A DNA stretch of 64,000 nt from Escarpia spicata. Taxonomy: Eukaryota; Annelida; Polychaeta; Sabellida; Siboglinidae. The DNA is taken from NCBI GenBank assembly GCA_963995525.1, contig OZ023206.1, positions 4,966,795-5,030,794 of the forward strand, written 5' to 3'. Of the stretch, positions 1 through 11,672 are shown one piece after another; the first letter of the stretch is position 1, and every line of letters begins with the position of its first letter. The translations under genes and the position numbers were made by a program. The notes beneath the pieces were generated by a model. It had not been told where the DNA came from, searched no databases, and was given only the letters and a program-made list of their open reading frames with translations.

Positions 1-105
1 AAGAGGAGGGTGAAGATTGGTGGGGTTAAGAGAGGAGGATGAAGAATGGAGGGGCTGAGAGAGGAGGGTGAAGAATGGAGGGGCTGAGAGAGGAGGGTGA
101 AGAAT
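1..105. repeat. 29-bp GA-rich minisatellite, cut by left edge
   Basis: About 3.6 copies of a unit containing GAGGAGGGTGAAGAATGG. It runs directly into the 47-bp array on its right. Confidence 0.85.
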
Positions 106-509
106 GAGACTCGCTGTACACTTACACTATAGGAGACGGTCCCTAGAACTGTGAGACTCACTGTACACTTACACCGTGTGAGACGGTCCCCAGAACCGTG
201 AGACTCACTGTACACTTACACTGTGTGAGACGGTCGCTAGAACTGTGAGACTCACTGTACACTTACACTGTGTGAGACGGTCGCTAGAACCGTGAGACTC
301 ACTGTACACTTACACCGTGTGAGACGGTCCCCAGAACCGTGAGACTCACTGTACACTTACACTGTGTGAGACGGTCGCTAGAACTGTGAGACTCACTGTA
401 CACTTACACTGTGTGAGACGGTCGCTAGAACCGTGAGACTCACTGTACACTTACACCGTGTGAGACGGTCCCCAGAACCGTGAGACTCACTGTACACTTA
501 CACCGTGTG
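106..509. repeat. 47-bp minisatellite copying the E38 5' splice junction
   Basis: About 8.5 copies. Read on the minus strand the unit contains TCTCACACGGT|GTAAGTGTAC, which is the last 11 bases of E38 plus its donor. The copy next to E38 is the presumed real junction. Confidence 0.9.
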
Positions 510-608
510 AGAGCCGAAGTGGATCTCTGACTGGCGTTGTGGTGGCATCGTCTTCACCCGTCTTGTCTGACCTCTGACCTCCAGCGACAACTTCATCTCT
601 TCCGTGAA
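502..608 (-). CDS. DOCK1: Probable DOCK E38, C-terminal tail
   Basis: 107 nt, starts at phase 0. The acceptor is CATTTTCCAG after a pyrimidine tract; the donor is CGGT|GTAAGT, a perfect consensus. It encodes FTEEMKLSLEVRGQ, then RRVKTMPPQRQSEIHFGSHT, basic and Ser/Pro-containing as expected of the tail after DHR-2. The tail is poorly conserved, so homology does not prove it. Support is the open frame, good splice sites, and the same junction-copying array seen at confirmed exons. Confidence 0.5.
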
Positions 609-1329
609 CTGGAAAATGTGAACAATTGTGAACATTTTCAAATCAACACATCTGATATTTTACTGGTAAATTATTTTTAATGAATTAATAAAAATGAGTT
701 CTTATTTATTTTTATTAATGGTATTTGTTTTAGAATTGTTTACATTTTTTAATTTAATGATATTTTATGTACTTATTTATTAATAATGTTTTTGTTTAAC
801 ATATTGTTCTGAATTGTGTATTTTATCTATATTAAAGCTATATAAATATGGATGCTGCATTGCATGTTTCTGATAGCCTGTTAAAAATCACACATATTAA
901 CCTGGAAACATTGTTAGCATTTTAAACCCCCCCCTGCAAAATATAAACAAATTCAGATTATAAACAAGTCTAATTCCGGGTAACTTTTTAATTTAGTAAA
1001 TATAGTATTCACGATAACCTTATAAAATATACATGTTATCTTCCTAAAGTCATGAGTTTAAAACATAAATGTGCAGGTAAACTGATATACTACTTTTTAA
1101 ATAAATAATTACATAATGCAGTAAAGATATATTTTTAAAATATATTAAATAATAATAATGATGTTTATTTTATACAGTGCCATATCTACAACTTTCTTAG
1201 CGCTTTACATAAAACTAACTGAAACTAGCAGAAATAAAACTAATTTAAATATAAGAATAAATGAATTAAGACCAAAAAAATAGAAAGATAATTTTGTTTA
1301 ATATAAAATGGCATAAACAATCTCCCTTT
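609..1329. other. AT-rich intron with a possible LINE/SINE 3' tail
   Basis: No coding signal. Around 1145-1215 a run of AAT triplets precedes TTTATTTTATACAGTGCCAT and a CTTAGCGCTTTACA box. This looks like the 3' end of an L2-type retroelement inserted in minus orientation; that part is a weak inference. The rest is featureless. Confidence 0.4.
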
Positions 1330-1938
1330 AATAATAAAGAATGACTTAATGTCCCCACACCTTGATAATCAAGAATGACTTAATGTCCCCCACCTTGATA
1401 ATAAAGAATGACTTAATGTCCCCCCACCTTGATAATAAAGAATGACTTAATGTCCCCCCACCTTAATAATCAAGAATGACTTAATGTCCCCCACCTTGAT
1501 AATCAAGAATGACTTAATGCCCCCACCTTGATAATCAAGAATGACTTAATGTCCCCCCACCTTGATAATCAAGAATGACTTAATGTCCCCCCACCTTGAT
1601 AATCAAGAATGACTTAATGTCCCCCCACCTTGATAATCAAGAATGACTTAATGTCCCCCACCTTGATAATCAAGAATGACTTAATGTCCCCCCACCTTGA
1701 TAATCAAGAATGACTTAATGTCCCCCCACCTTGATAATCAAGAATGACTTAATGTCCCCCACCTTGATAATCAAGAATGACTTAATGTCCCCCCACCTTG
1801 ATAATCAAGAATGACTTAATGTCCCCCCACCTTGATAATCAAGAATGATTTAATGTCCCCCCACCTTGATAATCAAGAATGACTTAATGTCCCCCCACCT
1901 TGATAATCAAGAATGACTTAATGTCCCCCCACCTTGAT
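1330..1938. repeat. 34-bp minisatellite copying the E37 5' splice junction
   Basis: About 18 copies. The minus-strand unit contains ATCAAG|GTGGGGGGACATTAAG, the last six exon bases of E37 with its donor and first intron bases. The C-run length varies between copies (4-6). Confidence 0.92.
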
Positions 1939-2064
1939 GCTGTATTCCTTCTCAACAAACTCCTTCATCTGCTCGAAGCGTTGCTCCATGTGGGCCTGAA
2001 ACGGCTGCAGACTGACGTGGGCCTTTTTCTTATGGATGTCTAGGGCTGTCTGCAGCAGCACCAG
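1933..2064 (-). CDS. DOCK1: DOCK E37, end of DHR-2
   Basis: 132 nt, phase 0 to phase 0. The acceptor is TGTTGTAG and the donor is AAG|GTGGGG. It encodes LVLLQTALDIHKKKAHVSLQ, PFQAHMEQRF, then EFVEKEYSIK (family: GIRIH...[25 protein letters not shown]). Tandem arrays touch both splice sites. Confidence 0.93.
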
Positions 2065-2067
2065 CTA

Positions 2068-2757
2068 CAACACACACAGTACAGTGTACACATCCACACA
2101 AGTACAGTAAACACACACACAGTACAGTGTACACATCCACACAAGTACAGTAAACACACACACAGTACAGTGTACACACCCACACAAGTACAGTAAACAC
2201 ACACACAGTACAGTGTACACACCCACACAAGTACAGTAAACACACACACACACACACAGTACAGTGTACACACCCACACAAGTACAGTAAACACACCCAC
2301 ACAAGTACAGTAAACACACACACAGTACAGTGTACACACCCACACAAGTACAGTAAACACACACACACACACAGTACAGTGTACACACCCACACAAGTAC
2401 AGTAAACACACACACAGTACAGTGTACACACCCACACAAGTACAGTAAACACACACACACACACAGTACAGTGTACACACCCACACAAGTACAGTAAACA
2501 CACACACACAGTACAGTGTACACACCCACACAAGTACAGTAAACACACACATAATACTGCGTACAAATATACACATCCATAAGTACAGTATACACACCAA
2601 CAAGTACAGTATACATATCCATAAGTACAGTACACACATTCACAAACACAGTTTGCACATCAACGAGTACAGTAGACACACAGAAGTACAGTGTACACAC
2701 CCACAAGTACAGAATATATATCCGCAAACACATCCGTAAGTACAATATACTCTCACA
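2068..2757. repeat. ~45-bp AC-rich minisatellite at the E37 acceptor, decaying rightward
   Basis: The unit is built from CACACAAGTACAGTAAACAC and CAGTACAGTGTACACACCCA with variable (AC)n. It begins 3 bp from the acceptor of E37, so its minus-strand (GT)n forms part of the intron end. Copies after 2550 are degenerate. Confidence 0.85.
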
Positions 2758-2800
2758 AATAGATTATACACTCTGCACACCATTCAGTACAAATTACACA

Positions 2801-3134
2801 TAAACACAGTGGACACTCATGAGTAACATATACACACAGTGGACACTCATGAGTAACACATACACACAGTGGACACTCATGAGTAACACATACACACAGT
2901 GGACACTTATGAGTAACACATACACACAGTGGACACTCATGAGTAACACATACGCACAGTGGACACTCATGAGTAACACATACACAAAGTGGACACTCAT
3001 GAGTAATACATACACATTGGACACTCATGAGTAACACATACACACAGTGGACACTCATGAGTAACACATACACACAGTGGACACTTATGAGTAACACATA
3101 CACACAGTGGACACTCATGAGTAACACATACACA
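2801..3134. repeat. 30-bp minisatellite
   Basis: About 11 copies of a unit with CACAGTGGACACTCATGAGT. It lies in the E36-E37 intron and carries no splice site that I can see. Confidence 0.9.
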
Positions 3135-3716
3135 TGTGTACATTATACACGGAAGATGGCACAACCGGTGCCAGTCGGTGTAGTGGATACTAGGGCCGGA
3201 ATGATACACTACTTTGCCATACGATACGTCTCACAATACAGACTACATTGACTAGAATACAAGCAAGAAGGTTGTTGCTCACGAATGTCTGTGCTCACAT
3301 GGACAAGGCACCGATAACTATCAGGTCCAAACTGCATAAGTGCATTTAAAACAGAAGGTGTGTAAAGATGTTACATAGATCACAGTTAGATAACGCGCAC
3401 TACAGGTTGTAACTCGATTTGTTATCGATACACAGACAGTTGTGGTTTGCGCTGGACGTTTATTGCTTCACAAAGGTTGCGCGAATACTGTTTTGCCTAC
3501 CACTATCGTGTATTGCAGCGTATTGCAATATGGATATTGTGTACCATGCGGTGTGTATCGCGATACACCGGTGCACCCGGTGTATCGTTCCGGTCCTATT
3601 GGATACACTGCAGGCTGACGTAGTCTGATGTGGTTTGGTCAGGTGAAACGTGCCAGTGTATCGCGGCCTTTAGAAAGAAGAAACACCAAGAGGAAGAATC
3701 ATACTAAAGGACCAAC
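3135..3716. other. Unique intron sequence
   Basis: Intron between E36 and E37. No domain, repeat or transposon hallmark was recognised, only scattered CGATAC/GTATCG words. Confidence 0.5.
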
Positions 3717-3806
3717 CTGCAGTGTGGTCGCGTGTCTCAGTTTCTTCACAAGGAGATGGTTGTCTCGCATTGGATGGTCCTCTAAGTAGGCATCACTATA
3801 GAACAG
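3717..3806 (-). CDS. DOCK1: DOCK E36, DHR-2
   Basis: 90 nt, phase 0 to phase 0. The acceptor is GTCTTTCAG and the donor is CAG|GTTGGT. It encodes LFYSDAYLEDHPMRDNHLLV, then KKLRHATTLQ (family: AFFTDRYLQEHPEAHEKIEKLKDLIAWQ). Confidence 0.92.
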
Positions 3807-4737
3807 CTGAAAGACAACAGATCGATGTCAATACAGAAACACCCACATGATTCAAGTTATACAGGATATTGCAATTAGTGACATGTTTTGTAAATAAAAA
3901 GGTAAGTTCTTGTACAGCATGGTATTCAGTCTGGAGGACCTGCCCAAGGTTCGAAACAACAACTGGAGGGTTTTAATGCATAATCTCTCGATGGAGGGTC
4001 TGATGCTTTAACACTATGCCACTGCAATCCACATTTCAATTTTGATGGACATTGTGGGTGCAGACGTCTTAAAGACTAAGTGAAATGAACCTTTTATTCC
4101 CAATCTGAATGAAATATAATCTCAAAATAGTGTCCTGATATTCAATTAACCCCCCTCTGTCACCCTTTCAAGGCCCCTTTTGGTAACGTTTTTCTATACA
4201 TTTTCTACACAGTTTGTTGCGACACCTAGTGACATCACTGCAGGTAGCACCACTAGGATTTAGTCTGGTGTACATCTATGCAATTTCTGTGTACATCCAG
4301 TGACAAACTTGTAGATAAGAATATTATCTTTATGGTGATATAAAAGATATTCAATTCCATAACTGCAATTTCATGTGCAGTCTGAAACAACCTCTCGCCG
4401 TGCTAAAGGATAGGGTGCGCTCAGCAGCCCTGCCCAGTGTGACGTCAGCAACATCTGACAGTCTGTTACATGCAAATGACCACGTTTGAGCAGCTTTAGA
4501 GACATGAGTTCGCGGTGAACAGGCTTCATATTTGACATTAATTGACAAGTGTATTAAGTTTATGTATACAATTTTTGAAAGATATTTAAAATTTCATTTC
4601 ACTTAGTCTTTAAAAGCTGGAGGTAATTTGTACGAAACTTGTTCATCTCACCAATGACATGATGACAGTGCCTGTGAAAGGTTTCAGAATATGTGTAAAT
4701 CATGTTTTCTTATGTGACAAAACATCAACATGGGCAC
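3807..4737. other. Unique AT-rich intron sequence
   Basis: Part of the E35-E36 intron. There is no coding exon, and short ORFs are unconvincing. Nothing was recognised. Confidence 0.5.
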
Positions 4738-6460
4738 ACCATGTCCCCGCCGTGACACTGTACCGTGTCCCCGCCGTGACACTGTACCGTGTCCCCGCCG
4801 TGACACTGTACCGTGTCCCCGCCGTGACACTGTACCGTGTCCCCGCCTTGACACTGTACCGTGTCCCCGCTGTGACACTGTACCGTGTCCCCGCCCCGTT
4901 TCCCCGCCGTGACACTGTACCGTGTCCCCGCCGTGACACTGTACCGTGTCCCCGCCGTGACACTGTACCGTGTCCCCGCCGTGACACTGTACCGTGTCCC
5001 CGCCGTGACACTGTACCGTGTCCCCGCCGTGACACTGTACCGTGTCCCCGCCGTGACACTGTACCGTGTCCCCGCCGTGACACTGTACCGTGTCCCCGCC
5101 GTGACACTGTACCGTGTCCCCGCCGTGACACTGTACCGTGTCCCCGCCGTGACACTGTACCGTGTCCCCGCCGTGACACTGTACCGTGTCCCCGCCGTGA
5201 CACTGTACCGTGTCCCCGCCGTGACACTGTACCGTGTCCCCGCCGTGACACTGTACCGTGTCCCCGCCGTGACACTGTACCGTGTCCCCGCCGTGACACT
5301 GTACCGTGTCCCCGCCGTGACACTGTACCGTGTCCCCGCCGTGACACTGTACCGTGTCCCCGCCGTGACACTGTACCGTGTCCCCGCCGTGACACTGTAC
5401 CGTGTCCCCGCCTTGACACTGTACCGTGTCCCCGCCGTGACACTGTACCGTGTCCCCGCCGTGACACTGTACCGTGTCCCCGCCGTGACACTGTACCGTG
5501 TCCCCGCCGTGACACTGTACCGTGTCCCCGCCGTGACACTGTACCGTGTCCCCGCCGTGACACTGTACCGTGTCCCCGCCGTGACACTGTACCGTGTCCC
5601 CGCCGTGACACTGTACCGTGTCCCCGCCGTGACACTGTACCGTGTCCCCGCCGTGACACTGTACCGTGTCCCCGCCGTGACACTGTACCGTGTCCCCGCC
5701 GTGACACTGTACCGTGTCCCCGCCTTGACACTGTACCGTGTCCCCGCCGTGACACTGTACCGTGTCCCCGCCGTGACACTGTACCGTGTCCCCGCCGTGA
5801 CACTGTACCGTGTCCCCGCCGTGACACTGTACCGTGTCCCCGCCGTGACACTGTACCGTGTCCCCGCCGTGACACTGTACCGTGTCCCCGCCGTGACACT
5901 GTACCGTGTCCCCGCCGTGACACTGTACCGTGTCCCCGCCGTGACACTGTACCGTGTCCCCGCCTTGACACTGTACCGTGTCCCCGCCGTGACACTGTAC
6001 CGTGTCCCCGCCCCGTGTCCCCGCCGTGACACTGTACCGTGTCCCCGCCGTGACACTGTACCGTGTCCCCGCCGTGACACTGTACCGTGTCCCCGCCGTG
6101 ACACTGTACCGTGTCCCCGCCTTGACACTGTACCGTGTCCCCGCCGTGACACTGTACCGTGTCCCCGCCCCGTGTCCCCGCCGTGACACTGTACCGTGTC
6201 CCCGCCTTGACACTGTACCGTGTCCCCGCTGTGACACTGTACCGTGTCCCCGCTGTGACACTGTACCGTGTCCCCGCCCCGTGTCCCCGCCGTGACACTG
6301 TACCGTGTCCCCGCCGTGACACTGTACCGTGACACTGTACCGTGTCCCCGCCGTGACACTGTACCGTGTCCCCGCCGTGACACTGTACCGTGTCCCCGCC
6401 GTGACACTGTACCGTGTCCCCGCCGTGACACTGTACCGTGTCCCCGCTGTGACACTGTAC
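4738..6460. repeat. 24-bp GC-rich minisatellite starting at the E35 donor
   Basis: About 72 copies of a unit containing CCGCCGTGACACTGTACCGT. On the minus strand each unit carries ACG|GTACAGTGTC, matching the E35 donor AAG|GTACAGTGTC. The unit is a multiple of 3 and open in several frames on both strands. Fusion variants (CCCCGCCCCGTGTCCCC) mark internal deletions. Confidence 0.95.
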
Positions 6461-6634
6461 CTTGTAGTTGGCTATGCCCCCGTTGACAGCCGCGTCGACG
6501 ACTCCATTTAAGACCATGCCGAGGGGATCGACTCTCAGTCCTGCGTCTAGCTGGTGTTGACTGATGAGTGACTTGAGCTTCTGATTGGTTGTTGTCAGTG
6601 TCTCAATGGCGCACTCTAGTGGGCTCACCTCCTC
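6461..6634 (-). CDS. DOCK1: DOCK E35, DHR-2 catalytic lobe C with alpha-10 region
   Basis: 174 nt, phase 0 to phase 0. The acceptor is TGTTTTAG and the donor is AAG|GTACAG. It encodes EEVSPLECAIETLTTTNQKL, KSLISQHQL, then DPLGMVLNGVVDAAVNGG and IANYK. By family knowledge the LNG(V/I)VD.AV.GG segment is the alpha-10 insert carrying the nucleotide-sensor valine. The AAVNGG form is closer to DOCK3/4 than to DOCK1 (PAVMGG). The donor runs straight into a 24-bp array with no stop codon for about 1.7 kb. Confidence 0.96.
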
Positions 6635-7382
6635 CTAAAACAGACATATTTGTTAAACCAAACTATATTATGAAATATATTTACATTAAAAACTTTCTTT
6701 TAGGAATTGTTAATATCTCTGCATTACTTTTTTTTTGTTCTCCCTTGCATAAAACCATCAGACATTTTATCAGCGATTTATTTTCTTGTAAACCAGCCTT
6801 TAATTTTGCTAAGTTCTGAAGAGAAATATTTTAATCAAATCCACATTTGTTGGAGCTTAAGGAGACTGCACATTGGTTTTATTAACAATATTCTCATAGA
6901 GGTTAAGGTTCATGCTTTTTCTTCATTTTTTGGATAGTCTCATGATGTACCATTTTATTGTTGAAACCCCCCACGATCTTATTTTATTGAACAATTTTTG
7001 TACTGATTTTAAGTCTTCATAAACCAGGCAAATTTCAAGGTTTAAAAACATAATTACATATTTTGAATCCATCTTTATAAACCATGTAAATTTAAACATT
7101 AAAAAAAATAGTTACACCCTCTGAATCCACCTCTCCTACCTCTAAACATTTTGTGTAGAAAATTCACCAAAAAAATTACTAAATACTCCATAAAATTGAA
7201 AACTATCGGACCATGGTGCGGTTCCCTTTTACGCCCATAGTGCCAGATCCTCACCTACCACCATCACATCATTAAAAAAGTAGATCTAGTTTGGTACCAT
7301 ATTTGTGTACAATATTACTTGGCATCTATGTCACTATGAAGTAAAGTCTACTGAACTAAGGTAACCAGTGCTTCAGACGTAC
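6635..7382. other. Unique AT-rich intron (E34-E35)
   Basis: No coding, RNA or transposon signal was recognised. Confidence 0.5.
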
Positions 7383-7469
7383 CACCCGTGTTGAGACAAC
7401 ATTGAACCAGCGTAGGATCCCCGGCAGGGGGTAGGATGTGTCCAGGTATGTCCTGTCCAGCCACAGAGT
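7383..7469 (-). CDS. DOCK1: DOCK E34, DHR-2 lobe B/C
   Basis: 87 nt, phase 0 to phase 0. The acceptor is TTCCCGCAG and the donor is GTG|GTACGT. It encodes TLWLDRTYLDTSYPLPGILR, then WFNVVSTRV (family: NMWIERT..TTAYKLPGILRWFEV). The donor was chosen for its consensus and because it keeps the family spacing to SPLE in E35. Confidence 0.94.
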
Positions 7470-7527
7470 CTGCGGGAAAACACAACATCTATATGTTAAT
7501 ACGCTAACTCGGAGCCACTGTGGGTGC

Positions 7528-9545
7528 GTCTCCTCCCAGGTGACGAGGTTCACTCACCTCCCTCTGTGCATCTCATCCCAGGTGACGAGGTTCACTCACC
7601 TCCCTCTGTGCATCTCCTCTCAGGTGATGAGGTTCACTCACCTCCCTCTGTGCATTTCCTCCCAGGTGATGAGGTTCACTCACCTCCCTCTGTGCATCTC
7701 ATCCCAGGTGACGAGGTTCACTCACCTCCCTCTGTGCATCTCCTCTCAGGTGATGAGGTTCACTCACCTCCCTCTGTGCATTTCCTCCCAGGTGATGAGG
7801 TTCACTCACCTCCCTCTGTGCATCTCCTCCCAGGTGATGAGGTTCACTCACCTCCCTCTGTGCATCTCCTCCCAGGTGATGAGGTTCACTCACCTCCCTC
7901 TGTGCATCTCCTCCCAGGTGATGAGGTTCACTCACCTCCCTCTGTGTATCTCCTCCCAAGTGACGAGGTTCTCTCACCTCCCTCTGTGCATCTCCTCCCA
8001 GGTGATGAGATTCACTCACCTCCCTCTGTGCATCTCCTCCCAGGTGATGAGGTTCACTCACCTCCCTCTGTGCATCTCCTCCCAGGTGATGAGGTTCACT
8101 CACCTCCCTCTGTGTATCTCATCCCAGCTGATGAGGTTCACTCACCTCCCTCTGTGTATCTCCTCCCAGGTGATGAGATTCACTCACCTCCCTCTGTGCA
8201 TCTCCTCTCATGTGATGAGGTTCACTCACCTCCCTCTGTGCATTTCCTCACAGGTGATGAGGTTCACTCACCTCCCTCTGTGCATCTCCTCCCAGGTGAT
8301 GAGGTTCACTCACCTCCCTCTGTGCATCTCCTCCCAGGTGATGAGGTTCACTCACCTCCCTCTGTGCATCTCCTCCCAGGTGATGAGGTTCACTCACCTC
8401 CCTCTGTGTATCTCCTCCCAAGTGACGAGGTTCACTCACCTCCCTCTGTGCATCTCCTCCCAGGTGACGAGGCTCACTCACCTCCCTCTGTGCATCTCCT
8501 CCCAAGTGATGAGGTTCACTCACCTCCCTCTGTGCATCTCCTCCCAGGTGATGAGGTTCACTCACCTCCCTCTGTGTATCTCATCCCAGCTGATGAGGTT
8601 CACTCACCTCCCTCTGTGTATCTCCTCCCAGGTGATGAGATTCACTCACCTCCCTCTGTGCATCTCCTCCCAGGTGATGAGGTTCACTCACCTCCTTCTG
8701 TGCATCTCCTCCCAGGTGATGAGGTTCACTCACCTCCCTCTGTGCATCTCCTCCCAGGTGATGAGGTTCACTCACCTCCCTCTGTGCATCTCCTCCCAGG
8801 TGATGAGGTTCACTCACCTCCCTCTGTGTATCTCCTCCCAAGTGATGAGGTTCACTCACCTCCCTCTGTGCATCTCCTCCCAGGTGATGAGGTTCACTCA
8901 CCTCCCTCTGTGCATCTCCTCCCAGGTGATGAGGTTCACTCACCTCCCTCTGTGCATCTCCTCCCAGGTGATGAGGTTCACTCACCTCCCTCTGTGTATC
9001 TCATCCCAGCTGATGAGGTTCACTCACCTCCCTCTGTGTATCTCCTCCCAGGTGATGAGATTCACTCACCTCCCTCTGTGCATCTCCTCCCAGGTGATGA
9101 GGTTCACTCACCTCCCTCTGTGTATCTCCTCCCAGGTGATGAGATTCACTCACCTCCCTCTGTGTATCTCCTCCCAGCTGACAATGTTCACTTACCTCCC
9201 TCTATGTATCTCCTCCCAGGTGATGAGGTTCACTCACCTCCCTCTGTGTATCTCCTCCCAGGTGATGAGATTCACTCACCTCCCTCTGTGTATCTCCTCC
9301 CAGGTGATGAGGTTCACTCACCTCCCTCTGTGTATCTCATCCCAGGTGATGAGGTTCACTCATCTCCCTCTGTGTATCTCATCCCAGGTGATGAGGTTCA
9401 CTCACCTCCCTGTGTGTATCTCCTCCCAGGTGATGAGGTTCACTCACCTCCCTCTGTGTATCTCCTCCCAGGTGATGAGGTTCACTCACCTCCCTATGTG
9501 TATCTCCTCCCAGGTGATGAGGTTCACTCACCTCCCTCTGTCTTC
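7528..9545. repeat. 42-bp minisatellite carrying a consensus 5' splice site in every unit
   Basis: About 48 copies in the E33-E34 intron, ending about 60 bp from the E34 acceptor. Every unit reads GAG|GTGAGTGAACC on the minus strand, close to the ideal donor, but no flanking confirmed exon supplies that junction. The unit is 42 bp, open in two forward frames and partly open in reverse. Confidence 0.95.
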
Positions 9546-9952
9546 TCATACACCCTTGGACGGTTTGCCTCTCATCTACCAACTGCCGGTGCTTTTATAC
9601 AAACACAAGGGTTGTTATTTAGCTGAATACTTCGACTGTGTATAGAGTATAGGTGACAGCTGCTAGTCTTGGCTTGCTGCCCCAAGGTGTAAGCTGTTAT
9701 GGTTGTAACAGAGCATTGGCTCAAGCCCACCCCTGCAGCAACAGACAAGAGCAGCAATTATCGCCATTCCTGTATTTTGATAGTTTAAAACTCGTTCCCA
9801 CAGTGGCGCCCTCTGGAGGAGGGTGGTTCACCACTGAATTCTGTCGGGTAGACGAAAGGCTGGCTAGAAAAGAATGAATGTACAGTAGGTGTTTAATGTA
9901 TGTATGTGTCACATGACGCCACATACAACTGAAGTGCCAACACAACACTAAC
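9546..9952. other. Unique intron sequence (E33-E34)
   Basis: Nothing recognised beyond a possible 44-nt cassette candidate at its left end, described under findings. Confidence 0.4.
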
Positions 9953-10025
9953 CGTTACGTCGTTCTTCAGCTCGTCTTTCTTGCGTTTGAACGTGAACTC
10001 CTGAACTTCGTTGACTTTGTAATAT
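9953..10025 (-). CDS. DOCK1: DOCK E33, DHR-2
   Basis: 73 nt, phase 2 to phase 0. The acceptor is CTCGCAG and the donor is ACG|GTTAGT. It encodes YYKVNEVQEFTFKRKKDELK, then NDVT (family: FYRVNEVQRF.YSRP...NPDNEFA). It is about four residues shorter than vertebrate DOCKs around the NEFA motif. Confidence 0.93.
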
Positions 10026-10599
10026 CTGCGAGAGAAAAACACCAGAACACTTTATGTTTTTAATACATATGACAATTCCTTGCATGCTTACATGCAGGAT
10101 AACCTAAGCAAGTTTTTTAGGTGTCATGTCAACATCTGGTACTCTCTGCATGACAGACACTGTCAGCAGCAGTTGAAGAAAAACAAAACACTGCGGCCTA
10201 ACAGGATGTCATCAAACAAGGACCCGTACATGTGCTGTGATACAGAACACTGTGGCCTAACAGGATGCCATCAAACAAGGAGCTGTACATGTGCTGTGAT
10301 ACAGAACTGCTGTCACAGCAAGTATGAAGAATGTGAAGGCCAATGTTCGGTCACGTTTTGCGCATGCCCGACGACAGCCCTTGTCGGGTCAAGTCGTTAC
10401 AGGGGCCAAGTCGGCAGGCACACCACACTTACTAGACACGTTGCGCTCAGACCTCAGAGTGACAGGCGTCAGACTGCTATCATGTAATGAAGTCAAGATG
10501 CCAAGAGAGCTGGCAGAAGACTGCAAGCATGGCGGAAACTTTGGGGGGATTGATTGCGACACTAAGATATCCCCAGACTATAGATGTCACAGAAACAGC
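10026..10599. other. Intron with a 59-bp tandem duplication
   Basis: Two copies about 59 bp apart of a segment with GGCCTAACAGGATG and ACATGTGCTGTGATACAGAA lie at about 10189-10307. The rest is unique. Confidence 0.6.
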
Positions 10600-10948
10600 G
10601 CATCATCATGGTTATTACCGTCATCATCGTTATTATCGTCATCATCGTTATTATCCTCGTTATTATCGTTACCATCATTATCGTCATCATCGTTATTATC
10701 ATCATCATTGTTATTATCATCGTTATTATCATCATCATCATTATTATCGTCATCATCGTTATTATCATCGTTATTATCGTCATCATCATTATTATCGTCA
10801 TCATCGTTATTATCGTCATCATCGTCATCATCGTTATTATCGTCATCATCATTATAATCGTCATCATCGTTATTATCGTCATCATCGTTATTGCCGTCAT
10901 CATCGTTATTATCGTCTTCATCGTTATTATCGTCATCATCGTCATCTA
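10600..10948. repeat. Trinucleotide-rich microsatellite (TCATCATCGTTATTATCG)n
   Basis: Imperfect 18-bp higher-order repeat of ATC and ATT triplets. The peptides it would encode (poly-Asp/Asn, poly-Ile/Val) are shadows. Confidence 0.9.
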
Positions 10949-10949
10949 G

Positions 10950-11577
10950 ACACATCATGGTTCAGTCAGTCATAGAGGGTGAGAGGCAGAGAGACACGTC
11001 ATGGTTCAGTCAGTCATAGAGGGCGAGAGGCAAAGAGACACATCATGGTTCAGTCAGTCATAGAGTGCGAGAGGCAGAGAGACACATCATGGTTCAGTCA
11101 GTCATAGAGGGCGAGAGGCAGAGAGACACGTCATGGTTCAGTCAGTCATAGAGGGTGAGAGGCAGAGAGACACGTCATGGTTCAGTCAGTCATAGAGGGC
11201 GAGAGGCAGAGAGACACATCATGGTTCAGTCAGTCATAGAGTGCGAGAGGCAGAGAGACACATCATGGTTCAGTCAGTCATAGAGGGTGAGAGGCAGAGA
11301 GACACATCATGGTTCAGTCAGTCATAGAGGGTTAGAGGCAGAGAGACACATCATGGTTCAGTCAGTCATAGAGAGCGAGAGGCAGAGAGACACATCATGG
11401 TTCAGTCAGTCATAGAGGGCGAGAGGCAGAGAGACACATCATGGTTCAGTCAGTCATAGAGGGCGAGAGACACATCATGGTTCAGTCAGTCATAGAGGGT
11501 TAGAGGCAGAGAGACACGTCATGGTTCAGTCAGTCATAGAGGGTGAGAGGCAGAGAGACACGTCATGGTTCAGTCAT
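10950..11577. repeat. 44-bp minisatellite
   Basis: About 14 copies of a unit containing ATCATGGTTCAGTCAGTCAT and GAGAGGCAGAGAGACAC. It directly abuts the trinucleotide array and lies in the E32-E33 intron. Confidence 0.92.
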
Positions 11578-11672
11578 GACACTGAGGAGATTGTCCTTTT
11601 TAGGAGTAGACTAAAGTATAAGAACAAAATAACTAAAAGACAACACAGAACGAGATACATCGGCCGACTTAC

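Noticed and set aside
3895..4035. Possible tRNA-derived SINE (AAGGTTCGAAAC box B-like word)
   Set aside because: No matching A box at the right spacing and no tail.
4659..6628. Long ORFs (up to 642 codons) on both strands in the 24-bp array
   Set aside because: They are open only because the unit is a multiple of 3 without stops. The peptides are pure repeat in several frames at once, and the array is intronic between E35 and E36.
7438..9645. Two overlapping 700-codon plus-strand ORFs in the 42-bp array
   Set aside because: Same reason: period 42 is a multiple of 3. The DOCK gene runs on the other strand, and no start or domain context exists.
10324..10975. Poly-Ser/Leu, poly-Tyr/His and poly-Asp ORFs
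   Set aside because: Frame shadows of an ATC/ATT microsatellite.
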